Below, one piece after another: positions 34,066 to 44,868 of a stretch of DNA of 64,000 nt. Below the pieces are notes generated by a model. That model did no database searches, had not been told where the DNA came from, and saw only the letters and a program-made list of their open reading frames with translations. Position 1 is the first letter of the stretch, and each line of letters begins with the position of its first letter. Both the position numbers and the translations under genes were made by a program. Source of the stretch: Mesorhizobium xinjiangense (GTDB taxonomy: Bacteria; Pseudomonadota; Alphaproteobacteria; Rhizobiales; Rhizobiaceae); NCBI RefSeq assembly GCF_009749525.1, contig NZ_WOAC01000006.1:124001-188000 (forward strand), written 5' to 3'.

Positions 34066-34680
34066 TCAGATATCGAAGAACACGGTTTCCTTCTCCCCCT
34101 GGAGATGGATGTCGAAAGTGTAGACATCGCCGTCACGCGGCGCGATCAGGGTCGGCACGCGCACCTTGTGCTCGACGCGCTGCAACACCGGATCCTCGGC
34201 ATTGGCCTTTTCCTCGTCGCCGAAATACATGCGCGTGTGCAGGCCGAGATTGATGCCGCGCGCGACGATCCAGAAGGTGATGTGCGGCGCCATCAGCCGC
34301 CCGTCGCGAAACGGAACCCGGCCCGGCTTGATCGTTTCGAAGACGAACTCGCCGGTCTCCATATGGGCCGGGCAGCGGCCCCAGCCGGTAAAGTTCGGAT
34401 CGGCCGAGCCGCGCATTTCCGACGGCGAATTGTAAAGACCGTCGGCATCGGCCTGCCAGATCTCGACCAGCGCGTCCCTGAGCGGTGTGCCCGAACCGTC
34501 GATGACCCGCGACTTCACCGTAATGCGCTCGCCCTTGGTCTTGTCGTTGACCATGGCAATGCCGAGATCGGTTTCGTAAACGCCGTTGATGTCGCAGAAA
34601 TTCGGCGTCAGGCCGATATGAACGTAGGGGCCCGCGGTCTGCGACGCGCTTTCCTTCAGGCGATTGAGCGATTGCACCAT
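34066..34680 (-). CDS. pcaG: Protocatechuate 3,4-dioxygenase alpha subunit
   Basis: This 204-residue alpha subunit of the intradiol dioxygenase cleaves protocatechuate together with PcaH. It has TAGPYVHIGLTP at the start, IEIWQADADGLYNS-type motifs in the middle and APHITFWIVARGIN before the end. The alpha subunit lacks the complete iron-ligand set. GAGGGA before ATG 34680 overlaps the stop of the toxin gene lying between it and pcaH. Co-transcription through the TA module is therefore likely. Confidence 0.95.
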   Translation of the reverse strand: MVQSLNRLKESASQTAGPYVHIGLTPNFCDINGVYETDLGIAMVNDKTKGERITVKSRVIDGSGTPLRDALVEIWQADADGLYNSPSEMRGSADPNFTGWGRCPAHMETGEFVFETIKPGRVPFRDGRLMAPHITFWIVARGINLGLHTRMYFGDEEKANAEDPVLQRVEHKVRVPTLIAPRDGDVYTFDIHLQGEKETVFFDI

Positions 34681-34690
34681 GTCTCTTCCC

Positions 34691-34960
34691 TCAGCGATAA
34701 ACTTTCGAGCGGTGGTCGATCTTGACGACCAGCACTGTCAGAACCTCATCCTTGACCTCGCAGATCAGCCGATAATCGCCGACGCGATACGACCAGAAGC
34801 CGTCGAGGGCCGCGTGGAGCGGCTTGCCGTGCTTTCTGGGCCCATCGATGGCCACGCGATGGTCCATGAAATCGGCGATACGGCGCGAGATCTGTCGATC
34901 GAGCTTGCGAAGGGAGCGCTTGGCCTTTTCGGAGTACTCAATCGTCCAGGCCAAGCTCAC
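34691..34960 (-). CDS. RelE-family toxin inside the pca operon
   Basis: This 89-residue protein of the RelE/ParE fold has WTIEYSEKAKRSLRKLDRQI, the basic PRKHGKPL segment, FWSYRVGDYRLICEV and VVKIDHRSKVYR at the end. RelE toxins cleave mRNA in the ribosomal A site. The start lies 23 bases inside the antitoxin gene, and the stop is 10 bases from the pcaG start. The placement between pcaH and pcaG is not the usual rhizobial order. Confidence 0.9.
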   Translation of the reverse strand: MSLAWTIEYSEKAKRSLRKLDRQISRRIADFMDHRVAIDGPRKHGKPLHAALDGFWSYRVGDYRLICEVKDEVLTVLVVKIDHRSKVYR

Positions 34961-35165
34961 GCCTCACTTCCGCAGATGAGTAGGTCCTTTCCTCGCCCCT
35001 GCGAATGCGCTCTGATATCTCCACGGCCTCATAGTAGTCTTCAAGATCATCCAGTCCGCTTTCGATGAGCTGGCGGAGATAGAACGCCTTGGTCCGGCCC
35101 GTTCGCTTGGCCAGCGCAGCGAGCCGCGCTTCGATTTCCGGTTCCAGTCTGATCGTCGTGGGCAT
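34938..35165 (-). CDS. Ribbon-helix-helix (RelB-type) antitoxin
   Basis: This 75-residue protein starts MPTTIRLEPEIEARLAALAK, the DNA-binding ribbon and first helix, then TKAFYLRQLIESGLDDLEDY. The acidic-basic C-terminus should bind the RelE toxin. GGAGG lies just upstream of ATG 35165. Palindromic sites at 35180-35207 next to the start are probable autoregulatory operators. The gene overlaps the toxin by 23 bases. Confidence 0.9.
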   Translation of the reverse strand: MPTTIRLEPEIEARLAALAKRTGRTKAFYLRQLIESGLDDLEDYYEAVEISERIRRGEERTYSSAEVRRELGLDD

Positions 35166-35179
35166 CCGATCCTCCAATC

Positions 35180-35207
35180 ACTGAATACTTGTATTCAGTG
35201 TATTCAT
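35180..35207. promoter_or_regulatory. Antitoxin operator
   Basis: ACTGAATACTTGTATTCAGT (35180-35199) has perfect 9-bp arms, and a third half-site GTATTCAT follows at 35200-35207. It begins 15 bases upstream of the antitoxin start, inside the gap after pcaH. The module thus seems to carry its own promoter within the pca operon. Confidence 0.7.
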
Positions 35208-35221
35208 CGGGTCGGCCGAAT

Positions 35222-35962
35222 TCAATTCCCCTCCAGCCTGTTTTCGAACATGGTCGAACGCCGCCCGCGCAGGACGATGTCGAACTTGTAGGCCATCGCG
35301 TCCATCGGGATCGTCGACTCCATGTCGAGCGCGGCGATCAGGCCTTCGACCGCCTCGCGGCTCGGTATGGTGCTGACGATCGGGCATTTCCAGATCAGCG
35401 GATCGCCCTCGAAATACATCTGGGTGATCAGCCGCTGTGCGAAGCCATCGCCGAAGACGGAGAAATGGATGTGCGCCGGGCGCCAGTCGTTGATCCCGTT
35501 CGGCCACGGATAGGGTCCGGGCTTGATGGTGCGGAAAATATAGGAGCCGTCCTCGCCGGTGATCGTGCGCCCGCAACCGCCGAAATTCGGGTCGAGCGGC
35601 GCGAAATACTGGTCCTTCTTGTGGCGGTAGCGGCCGCCGGCATTGGCCTGCCAGAATTCCAGGAGCGCGCCCGGCACCCCCTTGCCGCGCTCGTCGAGCA
35701 CGCGCCCGTAGACGAGGATGCGCTCGCCGACGGCGCTTTCGCCGGGCTGCGCGAAATTGTGGATCAGATCGTCGTCGAGCTCGCCCAAAATGTTGTGGCC
35801 GAACACCGGGCCGGTGATCTCGCTGATCGTGTTGTCGAGCGACAGAAGGGCCTTTTGCGGCGAGCGCAGCACGGAGGTCTTGTATTGCGGCGTATAGGCC
35901 GGAGGTTGCCAGGAGCGATCGCGCTGGAAAAACGAACCGGTCTCCGGTCTCAGGTTGGACAT
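35222..35962 (-). CDS. pcaH: Protocatechuate 3,4-dioxygenase beta subunit
   Basis: This 246-residue iron-binding subunit of the intradiol dioxygenase opens protocatechuate to 3-carboxy-cis,cis-muconate with O2. Iron ligands (two Tyr, two His) are in [38 protein letters not shown] 35962 has GGGAGAGA upstream. ATG 35980, which overlaps the pcaC stop (ATGA), is an alternative adding 6 residues. The partner pcaG is separated from it by the TA module. The product feeds PcaB. Confidence 0.95.
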   Translation of the reverse strand: MSNLRPETGSFFQRDRSWQPPAYTPQYKTSVLRSPQKALLSLDNTISEITGPVFGHNILGELDDDLIHNFAQPGESAVGERILVYGRVLDERGKGVPGALLEFWQANAGGRYRHKKDQYFAPLDPNFGGCGRTITGEDGSYIFRTIKPGPYPWPNGINDWRPAHIHFSVFGDGFAQRLITQMYFEGDPLIWKCPIVSTIPSREAVEGLIAALDMESTIPMDAMAYKFDIVLRGRRSTMFENRLEGN

Positions 35963-35976
35963 GTCCGCTCTCTCCC

Positions 35977-36378
35977 TCATTGCGCCGTTCCCTCCATCTC
36001 GGCCAGCGTCCTCTTGACGATCTTGATGGCGTGGTTCGCCGCCGGCACACCGGCATAGATTGCCACATGCAGCATGGCTTCGCGAAGGTCGGCCGGTGTC
36101 GCACCCGTATTGGCGGTGGCGCGCACATGCATGGCCACCTCCTCGTCATGGCCGAGCGCGGCGAGCAGCGCGATGGTCACGATCGACCGTTCGCGCTTGG
36201 TCCATTCCGGGCGCGACCAGACATGCCCCCAGGCGGATTCGGTTATGAGATCCTGGAACGGCTCGTCGAATTCCGTCTTCGCGGCCTCGGCGCGGTCGAC
36301 ATGGGCGCCGCCCAGCACGCTGCGGCGGGTCGCCATGCCCTGCTCGTATCGGGCGGATTTCGGTGGAAGGTCCGACAT
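35977..36378 (-). CDS. pcaC: 4-carboxymuconolactone decarboxylase
   Basis: This 133-residue AhpD-fold enzyme turns 4-carboxymuconolactone into 3-oxoadipate enol-lactone. It has [16 protein letters not shown], then [22 protein letters not shown] and [20 protein letters not shown], all typical of PcaC. GGGAG lies upstream of ATG 36378. It is the first gene of the leftward operon and divergent from pcaQ. A pcaD gene, usual before pcaC in rhizobia, is missing at this place. Confidence 0.95.
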   Translation of the reverse strand: MSDLPPKSARYEQGMATRRSVLGGAHVDRAEAAKTEFDEPFQDLITESAWGHVWSRPEWTKRERSIVTIALLAALGHDEEVAMHVRATANTGATPADLREAMLHVAIYAGVPAANHAIKIVKRTLAEMEGTAQ

Positions 36379-36425
36379 GCTGTGCTCCCGGCATTCGAAT
36401 TGACGCAGCATATACAGATCGCAAC

Positions 36426-36473
36426 GGTTAGGAAAAATGCAAATTCTTGCCAATTTCATAACCAAACTGATAT
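36426..36473. promoter_or_regulatory. Candidate PcaQ binding region between pcaC and pcaQ
   Basis: GGTTA (36426-36430) and TAACC (36459-36463) face each other in the AT-rich 103-base divergent space. The ATAACC-type half-site at 36458-36463 followed by TGATAT resembles LysR-type boxes, and ATAACC is reported as part of PcaQ sites in rhizobia. The second half is imperfect. Confidence 0.45.
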
Positions 36474-36481
36474 GAACTGGC

Positions 36482-38616
<2,135 letters not shown>

Positions 38617-38619
38617 TCA

Positions 38620-39558
38620 ATGGACATTTTTGGCAACTTCTTGCACTTTGCGATCATGCTCGAGAAAAGATCGGCCCGACACACCGTCCCCACATACCGG
38701 CTCTATGGCGAAGGCAGCGACCAGAGCGAAGGGTTTTGGTTGCATTGCGAGACGATTCCCGAACGCAGCCGGTTGCACGACTGGGAAATCCGCCCGCACT
38801 GCCATGAGGCGTTTTTCCAGTTCTTGTACATTTCGAACGGCAGCGGCGATGCATTGCGCGACGGCCGGTGGAATGCCTTTGCTGCCGGCACGCTGATCTA
38901 CGTGCCGCCGGGCGCAGTGCACGGCTTCCGCTTTTCGCGCGATATCCAGGGCCTTGTGGTCACCATCATGCGCGACCGGCTCGACGCCCTGGGCGAATTC
39001 GAGCGGACGGGCGCGTTCTTCGCGCCGCAATTGGCCCTTCTGCCGGCCGTGTCCGACGCGGCGCGCCATGCCGTGGCCAATCTCGAGCGCATCGCCGTCG
39101 AAATGGCGGGCCACGGTCCGTCCAGGACGATGCTGCTGGAAGCCCTGGTGACGACGATCCTGATCGACCTGGCCCGTGCGCTTGGCAGCGCGGATGCAGG
39201 CGCCGGCAACGCCGGCGACCGGGACGGCGCGCGGGCCGAACAACTCCTGCAGCTCGTCGCGGCGCATTTCCGCGAGCACAGGCCGGTCGGCTTCTATGCC
39301 GAACGGCTGGGATTGTCGCCGGCCCACCTCAACCGCGTCGCGCGCGCTGCGACCGGCCACAGCGTGCAGGAACTGGTCAACACGCGGCTCGTCGAGGAAG
39401 CTCGGCGCGACCTCATCTTCACCTTCCTGCCGGCGCAATCCATCGCCATCAAGCTCGGCTTTTCCGACCCCGCCTATTTCAGCCGCTTCTTCCGCCGTCA
39501 CACCGGCGCCACGCCGGCCGCCTTCCGCCGAAACCAGCGCGAAACGATGAAGCTTTAG
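38620..39558 (+). CDS. pobR: PobR, AraC-family regulator of pobA
   Basis: This is a 312-residue protein from ATG 38620, which has GGGAGG 10 bases upstream; ATG 38656 (300 residues) is an alternative. The N-terminal cupin-like domain (RPHCHEAFFQFLYISNGSG, YVPPGAVHGFRFS) should sense 4-hydroxybenzoate. The C-terminal AraC domain has RLGLSPAHLNRVARAATG and IKLGFSDPAYFSRFFRRHTG. Divergence from pobA across 60 bases supports the assignment as its activator. Confidence 0.9.
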   Translation: MDIFGNFLHFAIMLEKRSARHTVPTYRLYGEGSDQSEGFWLHCETIPERSRLHDWEIRPHCHEAFFQFLYISNGSGDALRDGRWNAFAAGTLIYVPPGAVHGFRFSRDIQGLVVTIMRDRLDALGEFERTGAFFAPQLALLPAVSDAARHAVANLERIAVEMAGHGPSRTMLLEALVTTILIDLARALGSADAGAGNAGDRDGARAEQLLQLVAAHFREHRPVGFYAERLGLSPAHLNRVARAATGHSVQELVNTRLVEEARRDLIFTFLPAQSIAIKLGFSDPAYFSRFFRRHTGATPAAFRRNQRETMKL

Positions 39559-39568
39559 CTCAAATAGG

Positions 39569-39594
39569 AAGGGGGCAGTCGCCCGCCCCCTTTT
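39569..39594 (+). terminator. Rho-independent terminator of pobR
   Basis: The arms AAGGGGGC (39569-39576) and GCCCCCTT (39585-39592) with an 8-base loop are followed by TTTT. The hairpin begins 11 bases after the pobR stop. Confidence 0.85.
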
Positions 39595-39622
39595 CGATAC
39601 TTCATCGTCCCGGTTTTACGGG

Positions 39623-40612
39623 CTACTGCAACGCCTTGTCGGTGATGGCGTGCGTCCAGGCGCCTTCCGGCTGCTTGGTGATGACCGGGTCGGAACCGCC
39701 GGTAAGCAGGGTATTCACAGTGCGCTCGTAATCGGCCTCATCGAGCGCGCCGTTGGAGCCGGCGGTCAGCTTGGCGATCTCGCCCATCATGCGCTTTTGA
39801 TGCTTTTCGGTCTGGGCGCCCGTGGCGTCGTTGTCGAGCACGATCATCGCCGCCTCGTCCGGGTTTTCCTCGGCCCATTTCCAGCCCTTCATCGAGGCGC
39901 GCACGAAACGCACCATCTTGTCGGCAAAGGCCTCGTCCTTCAAATCGTCTTCCAGCGCGTAGATGCCGTCTTCGAGCGTGGCCACGCCCTGGTCCTCATA
40001 TTTGAAGACGACGAGATCGTCGGCCGGGATGCCGGCGTCGATGACCTGCCAGTATTCGTTATAGGTCATGGTCGAGATGCAGTCGGCCTGCTTCTGCAAC
40101 AGCGGGTCGACATTGAAGCCCTGCTTGAGCACCGTCACTCCGTCCTCGCCGCCGTCGGTCGGGATACCCAGCGTCGACATCCAGGAGAGGAAGGGATACT
40201 CGTTGCCGAAGAACCACACGCCCAGCGTCCGGCCCTTGAAATCTTCCGGCTTGGTGATGCCGGTTTCCTTCAGGCAGGTCAGCATCATGCCCGACGACTT
40301 GAACGGCTGGGCGATATTGACCAGCGGCACGCCCTTCTCGCGCGTCGCCAGCGCCGAGGGCATCCAGTCGATGATGACGTCGGCGCCGCCGCCCGCCAGC
40401 ACCTGGGCCGGCGCGATATCGGGACCGCCGGGCTTGATCTCGACGTCGAGCCCTTCCTCCTCGTAAAAGCCCTGGTCCTCGGCCACGTAATAGCCGGCGA
40501 ACTGGGCCTGGGTGACCCATTTCAGTTGCAGCGTCACCTCGTCGGCGGCGAGAGCGCCGTGAGCGGCAAGCGACATGGCGCCTGCGAGCATGGAAATCAT
40601 CAATCTTTTCAT
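39623..40612 (-). CDS. NMT1/THI5-like ABC transporter substrate-binding protein
   Basis: This 329-residue periplasmic protein has a signal peptide (ISMLAGAMSLAAHGALA-A) and LQLKWVTQAQFAGYYVAEDQ, the opening of the NMT1/THI5 fold that binds pyrimidine-like or hydantoin-like compounds. It continues GVWFFGNEYPFLSW. GAGGG precedes ATG 40612. It belongs with two permeases and an ATPase upstream and follows dihydropyrimidinase in the same operon, so a pyrimidine, dihydropyrimidine or N-carbamoyl amino acid is the likely ligand. Confidence 0.9.
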   Translation of the reverse strand: MKRLMISMLAGAMSLAAHGALAADEVTLQLKWVTQAQFAGYYVAEDQGFYEEEGLDVEIKPGGPDIAPAQVLAGGGADVIIDWMPSALATREKGVPLVNIAQPFKSSGMMLTCLKETGITKPEDFKGRTLGVWFFGNEYPFLSWMSTLGIPTDGGEDGVTVLKQGFNVDPLLQKQADCISTMTYNEYWQVIDAGIPADDLVVFKYEDQGVATLEDGIYALEDDLKDEAFADKMVRFVRASMKGWKWAEENPDEAAMIVLDNDATGAQTEKHQKRMMGEIAKLTAGSNGALDEADYERTVNTLLTGGSDPVITKQPEGAWTHAITDKALQ

Positions 40613-40652
40613 TTTTGCTTTCCCTCTGAAGTTGATGTCGTTGAAGTGCCGC

Positions 40653-41516
40653 CTACCCTCCCCGGACAGACGGATGCCAGAACGTGACGGCTCTTTCGGC
40701 AAGCGCCACCACGCCGTAGAAGACGGAACCCGCGAGCGCGGCGACCGCGATTTCCGCCCACACCATGTCGATATTCATGCGTCCGACTTCGGTTGAAATG
40801 CGGAAGCCCATACCGACAATGGGCGTGCCGAAGAATTCCGCCACGATGGCGCCGATCAGCGCCAGCGTCGAGTTGATTTTCAGCGCATTGAAGATGAAGG
40901 GCGCCGCCGCCGGCAGGCGCAGCTTGAACAGCGTCTGCCAATAGGAGGCGGCATAGGTGCGCATCAAATCGCGTTCCATGGCGCTCGCCGCCGCCAGCCC
41001 CTGCACCGTGTTCACCAGTATGGGAAAGAAGGTCATGACGATGACGACGGCGGCCTTCGACGGCCAGTCGAAGCCGAACCACATGACCATGATGGGCGCC
41101 ACGCCGATGATCGGCAGCGCCGAGAAGAAATTACCGAGCGGCAGAAGCCCGCGCTGCAGAAAGGGCGAGCGGTCGATCAGGATGGCGACGACGAACCCTG
41201 CCCCACAGCCAAGCGCATAACCGATCAGCACCGCCTTCAGGAAGGTCTGGCGGAAGTCCGCCCACAAGGTCGGCACCGAGGCGGCGATGCGGCTTGCGAT
41301 CATCGACGGCGGCGGCAGCAGGACGGAGGGAATGGAAAAGCCGCGCACGATGCATTCCCAAATGACCAGAAGCGTGACGCCGAAAACGACCGGCACCGCA
41401 AGGTCGATCAGCCGCGCCTGCGTCCGGCCTGCCGGCTCCAGCCGCACCAGCCATTCGTTGAGCGCCCATGCGGCCGCCCAGAAGACGACGGCAAAGAGAA
41501 GAAGCCCCGCATTCAT
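40653..41516 (-). CDS. ABC transporter permease (SsuC/ThiX type), second
   Basis: This 287-residue inner-membrane permease has about six hydrophobic segments and the coupling motif EAA-like region SAMERDLMRTYAASYWQTLFKLRLPAAAPFI near residues 180-210. It overlaps the upstream permease gene by 4 bases (ATGA). It should form a heterodimer with that permease and import the ligand of the NMT1-type binding protein using the ATPase at 42524. Confidence 0.88.
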   Translation of the reverse strand: MNAGLLLFAVVFWAAAWALNEWLVRLEPAGRTQARLIDLAVPVVFGVTLLVIWECIVRGFSIPSVLLPPPSMIASRIAASVPTLWADFRQTFLKAVLIGYALGCGAGFVVAILIDRSPFLQRGLLPLGNFFSALPIIGVAPIMVMWFGFDWPSKAAVVIVMTFFPILVNTVQGLAAASAMERDLMRTYAASYWQTLFKLRLPAAAPFIFNALKINSTLALIGAIVAEFFGTPIVGMGFRISTEVGRMNIDMVWAEIAVAALAGSVFYGVVALAERAVTFWHPSVRGG

Positions 41517-42439
41517 GCCGCCATCCCCATGCGCTTGAGAACAAGGCGATGCGCGATGCCGACAATCGCGACCAGCGTCGCGGCGATCGCGGCGGCGGCG
41601 AACAGCGCCGACCAGATCTGGATCGTCTGGCCGTAGTAGGAGCCGGCCAAGAGCCTTGCACCGAGCCCGGCGACCGCGCCGGTCGGCATTTCACCGACGA
41701 TCGCTCCGACAAGGCTGATGGCGACGGCGATCTTCATCGAGGTGAACAGATAGGGCATGGCGCTCGGCCAGCGCAGTTTCCAGAAGGTCTGGAATCCGCT
41801 GGCGTTATAGGTGTGCATCAGGTCGAGCTGGATCGCCTCCGGGCTGCGCAGCCCCTTCACCATGCCGACGACCACGGGGAAGAAGGAGAGATAGGTGGAG
41901 ATCAGCGCCTTGGGCAAAAGCCCGGAGAGCCCCACCGCATTGAGCACGACGATGATCATCGGCGCGATCGCCAGGATCGGAATCGTTTGGCTGGCGATCA
42001 CCCAGGGCATGACGGACTTGTCCATCGCCCGGTGATGCACGATGCCGACGGCAAGCAGGATGCCGAGCAGCGTGCCGATCGCGAAGCCCATGAGGGTCGC
42101 CGAGAGCGTCACCCAGCCATGATATACGAGGCTGCGCTTCGAACTCGGCTTGATGGTGAAGGTCGTCTTCCAGATTTCGGACACCACCTGGTGCGGGCTG
42201 GGCAGCACCGGACGCTCCTGGGCGAGCGTATCGCGCAGGAACTGCGTCGCCGTCCACTCCTCGCCAGCCCGCTCATAGGCGTCGATCTGGCCCGGCGCAT
42301 TGAGATAGACGGCAAAGGCGTACCAGATAGCGATAATCGCCGCGACGACGACGAGGATGGGCACGGTCTTGCCGGCAGTCAGGCGGGAAACAACGCCCGG
42401 AGCGCTGTCGACCACTGGGCTTTCGGCAGCGGCGCTCAT
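41513..42439 (-). CDS. ABC transporter permease (SsuC/ThiX type), first
   Basis: This 308-residue permease has the EAA-type loop EAIQLDLMHTYNASGFQTFW for ATPase contact and about six membrane helices. A long periplasmic stretch follows the first helix (residues 45-110). The gene is 85 bases after the ATPase gene, with a strong hairpin in between, and overlaps the second permease by 4 bases. Specificity is inferred only from the operon. Confidence 0.88.
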   Translation of the reverse strand: MSAAAESPVVDSAPGVVSRLTAGKTVPILVVVAAIIAIWYAFAVYLNAPGQIDAYERAGEEWTATQFLRDTLAQERPVLPSPHQVVSEIWKTTFTIKPSSKRSLVYHGWVTLSATLMGFAIGTLLGILLAVGIVHHRAMDKSVMPWVIASQTIPILAIAPMIIVVLNAVGLSGLLPKALISTYLSFFPVVVGMVKGLRSPEAIQLDLMHTYNASGFQTFWKLRWPSAMPYLFTSMKIAVAISLVGAIVGEMPTGAVAGLGARLLAGSYYGQTIQIWSALFAAAAIAATLVAIVGIAHRLVLKRMGMAA

Positions 42440-42472
42440 TGCGACACCCGAGCGAGACAGCCGATATGTCCA

Positions 42473-42505
42473 CCCCTCTCTGGCCTGCCGCAGGCCAGAG
42501 GGGGG
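42473..42505. repeat. Perfect-loop hairpin between ATPase and permease genes
   Basis: CCCCTCTCTGGCCTG and CAGGCCAGAGGGGGG pair over 15 bases with one wobble around CCG. It may be a minimal copy of the family B repeat at 63370-63524, whose outer ends read CCCCCCTCTGTCCTGTC. It may lower expression of the membrane genes relative to the ATPase. Confidence 0.75.
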
Positions 42506-42523
42506 TGAAAGGAAACAGACACC

Positions 42524-43351
42524 TCACACCTCATGGCTGTGCCCCGATCTCAGCCCCTCGCGCACGCGATGCGCGATCGCCAGGAATTCGGGGCTTTCGC
42601 GAATGTCGAGCGGGCGCTCCTTCGGCAGGGTCGATTCGATGACGTCGGTCACGCGGCCCGGCCGCGGGCTCATCACCACGATCCGGGTCGACAGATAGAC
42701 CGCCTCGGGGATCGAGTGGGTGACGAAGCAGATGGTCTTGTTCGTGCGGTCCCACAGCTTCAAGAGCTGCTCGTTGAGATGGTCGCGAACGATCTCGTCG
42801 AGTGCCCCGAAGGGCTCGTCCATCAACAACAGGTCGGCATCGAAGGCGAGCGCCCGGGCGATCGAGGCGCGTTGCTGCATGCCGCCGGAAAGCTGCCACG
42901 GGAATTTCTTGCCGAACCCCTTGAGGTCGACCAGGTCGAGCACCCGGGCGATGCGCTCCATTTTCTCGCCGCGGGCTACGCCCATGATCTCCAGCGGCAG
43001 GGCGATGTTCTTTTCGATCGTGCGCCAGGGATAGAGCGCGGCGGACTGGAAGACATAGCCATAAGCCCGCCGCCTGCGCGCCTCGCGCGGCGTCATGCCG
43101 TTGACCGTGATCGAGCCGGCGGTCGGCTGTTCGAGGTCGGCAATCACGCGCAAGAACGTCGTCTTGCCGCAGCCCGACGGCCCGATGAAGGAGATGAAAT
43201 CACCCTTGCCGACACCCAGATCGACGTTGGACAGTGCCTCGACCGGCCCGTCACTGGTCTGGAAGGTAAGACCCAGTCCGTTGGCTTGAACGACACTTCC
43301 CGAGGCTGGCTGCACGCTTGCCCCTTCCATACTTGGCTGGTGGACGGTCAT
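42524..43351 (-). CDS. ABC transporter ATP-binding protein (SsuB/TauB type)
   Basis: This 275-residue ATPase has Walker A GPSGCGKTT near residue 58, signature LSGGMQQR near 155, Walker B LLLMDEPFGALD and the switch His in FVTHSIPEA. It energises the two permeases downstream. The gene starts 6 bases after dihydropyrimidinase ends, so it belongs to the same operon. No strong ribosome binding site precedes ATG 43351, and an ATG six codons later is possible. Confidence 0.92.
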   Translation of the reverse strand: MTVHQPSMEGASVQPASGSVVQANGLGLTFQTSDGPVEALSNVDLGVGKGDFISFIGPSGCGKTTFLRVIADLEQPTAGSITVNGMTPREARRRRAYGYVFQSAALYPWRTIEKNIALPLEIMGVARGEKMERIARVLDLVDLKGFGKKFPWQLSGGMQQRASIARALAFDADLLLMDEPFGALDEIVRDHLNEQLLKLWDRTNKTICFVTHSIPEAVYLSTRIVVMSPRPGRVTDVIESTLPKERPLDIRESPEFLAIAHRVREGLRSGHSHEV

Positions 43352-43357
43352 GGTGCA

Positions 43358-44809
43358 TCAAACGCCCGTCGCCGGAATGCCGGAGCGCTGCACCTTGCGC
43401 GGCGCCGTGACCTCCTTCCATTTCGACAGCGCCCGGTTGACCGGGGCGTTGGGTTCGCGGGCGACGAATTCGCCATGGCCCGGCTTTGCCTGCAGCGTGC
43501 CGTTGTCGAGCGCGATTTCGCCGCGCGAAAGCACATATTTCGGCAGGCCCTTGACCTCGATGCCTTCGAAGACGTTGTAGTCGATGGCCGAGTTCTGCGT
43601 CTTGGCCGAAATGGTCTTGGTGGCCTCGGGATCCCAGACGACGATATCGGCGTCCGCGCCTTCGACGATGGCGCCCTTTTTCGGATACATGCCGAAGATC
43701 TTGGCCGGGTTGGTGGAGGTGACAGCGACGAATTCGTTCATCGTCAGCCGCCCTTTTCCCACGCCGTAGGTCCACAGGATCGGCATGCGGTCCTCGAGCC
43801 CGCCGGTGCCGTTGGGGATCTTGGTGAAATCGCCGACGCCGGTGCGCTTCTGCTCGGTTGTGAAGGCGCAGTGGTCGGTCGCCACCACCTGCAGCGAACC
43901 GGCGGCCAGTCCGGCCCACAGCGAGTCCTGATGCTGCTTGTTGCGGAAGGGCGGGCTCATCACCCGGCGCGCCGCATGATCCCAATCGGAATTGGCATAT
44001 TCGCTCTCATCGAGCACCAGATGCTGGATCAGCGGCTCGCCAAAAACGCGCATGCCCTTCTGCCTGGCCCGGCGGATCGCCTCATGGCTCTGCTCGCAAC
44101 TCGTATGCACCACGTAGAGCGGCACGCCGGCCGTATCGGCGATCATGATGGCGCGGTTGGTCGCCTCGCCCTCCACTTCCGGCGGACGCGAATAGGCGTG
44201 CGCCTCGGGCCCGTTGTTGCCTTCGGCAAGGAGCTTCTGCTGGAGCTGCGCGACCACGTCGCCATTTTCGGCGTGCACCATGGGCAGCGCCCCGAGCTCG
44301 GCGCAGCGCTCGAAGGACGAATACATCTCGTCGTCATCGACCATCAGGGCGCCCTTATAGGCCATGAAGTGCTTGAAGGAGGTGATGCCGCGGTCGACCA
44401 CTTCCGGCATCTCGTTGAACACCTGCTCGCCCCACCAGGTGATGGCCATGTGGAAGGAATAGTCGCAGCAGGCGCGCGTCGACTTGTTGTCCCACATCTT
44501 GATCGCGTCGAGCAGCGAGCCGTCTGGCTGGCAGATGCAGAAATCGATCACCATCGTCGTGCCGCCCGAAAGGGCCGCGCGCGTGCCGCTCTCGAAATCG
44601 TCGGTCGAATAGGTCCCCATGAAGGGCATTTCCAGATGCGTATGCGGGTCGATGCCGCCCGGCATGACATAGCAGCCGGTGGCGTCGATCTCGTGATCGC
44701 CGTGCAGGTCGGGGCCGATGCCGACGATCTTGTCGTGCTTGATCAGCACGTCCGCCTTCCAGCTACGGTCGGCGGTGACAATCGTTCCGTTCTTGATGAC
44801 TTTGGACAT
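43358..44809 (-). CDS. hydA: Dihydropyrimidinase (hydantoinase)
   Basis: This 483-residue metallo-amidohydrolase opens 5,6-dihydrouracil or dihydrothymine to N-carbamoyl-beta-amino acids. Zinc ligands are in GGIDPHTHLEMPF, the carboxylated Lys in FKHFMAYKG, then VHAENGD, YVVHTSCE and ATDHCAF. AGGGGAA precedes ATG 44809. A MazEF-like TA pair lies upstream, between it and the amidohydrolase of the next step. Confidence 0.94.
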   Translation of the reverse strand: MSKVIKNGTIVTADRSWKADVLIKHDKIVGIGPDLHGDHEIDATGCYVMPGGIDPHTHLEMPFMGTYSTDDFESGTRAALSGGTTMVIDFCICQPDGSLLDAIKMWDNKSTRACCDYSFHMAITWWGEQVFNEMPEVVDRGITSFKHFMAYKGALMVDDDEMYSSFERCAELGALPMVHAENGDVVAQLQQKLLAEGNNGPEAHAYSRPPEVEGEATNRAIMIADTAGVPLYVVHTSCEQSHEAIRRARQKGMRVFGEPLIQHLVLDESEYANSDWDHAARRVMSPPFRNKQHQDSLWAGLAAGSLQVVATDHCAFTTEQKRTGVGDFTKIPNGTGGLEDRMPILWTYGVGKGRLTMNEFVAVTSTNPAKIFGMYPKKGAIVEGADADIVVWDPEATKTISAKTQNSAIDYNVFEGIEVKGLPKYVLSRGEIALDNGTLQAKPGHGEFVAREPNAPVNRALSKWKEVTAPRKVQRSGIPATGV

Positions 44810-44868
44810 TCTTGTTCCCCTTGGCATTTTGTGTCCGGTCCGTCGTTCTACATATTTGGCTGGGCCGC

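Noticed and set aside
44810-44868. Possible riboswitch before dihydropyrimidinase
   Set aside because: The 59-base gap is too short and no stable conserved fold is visible.
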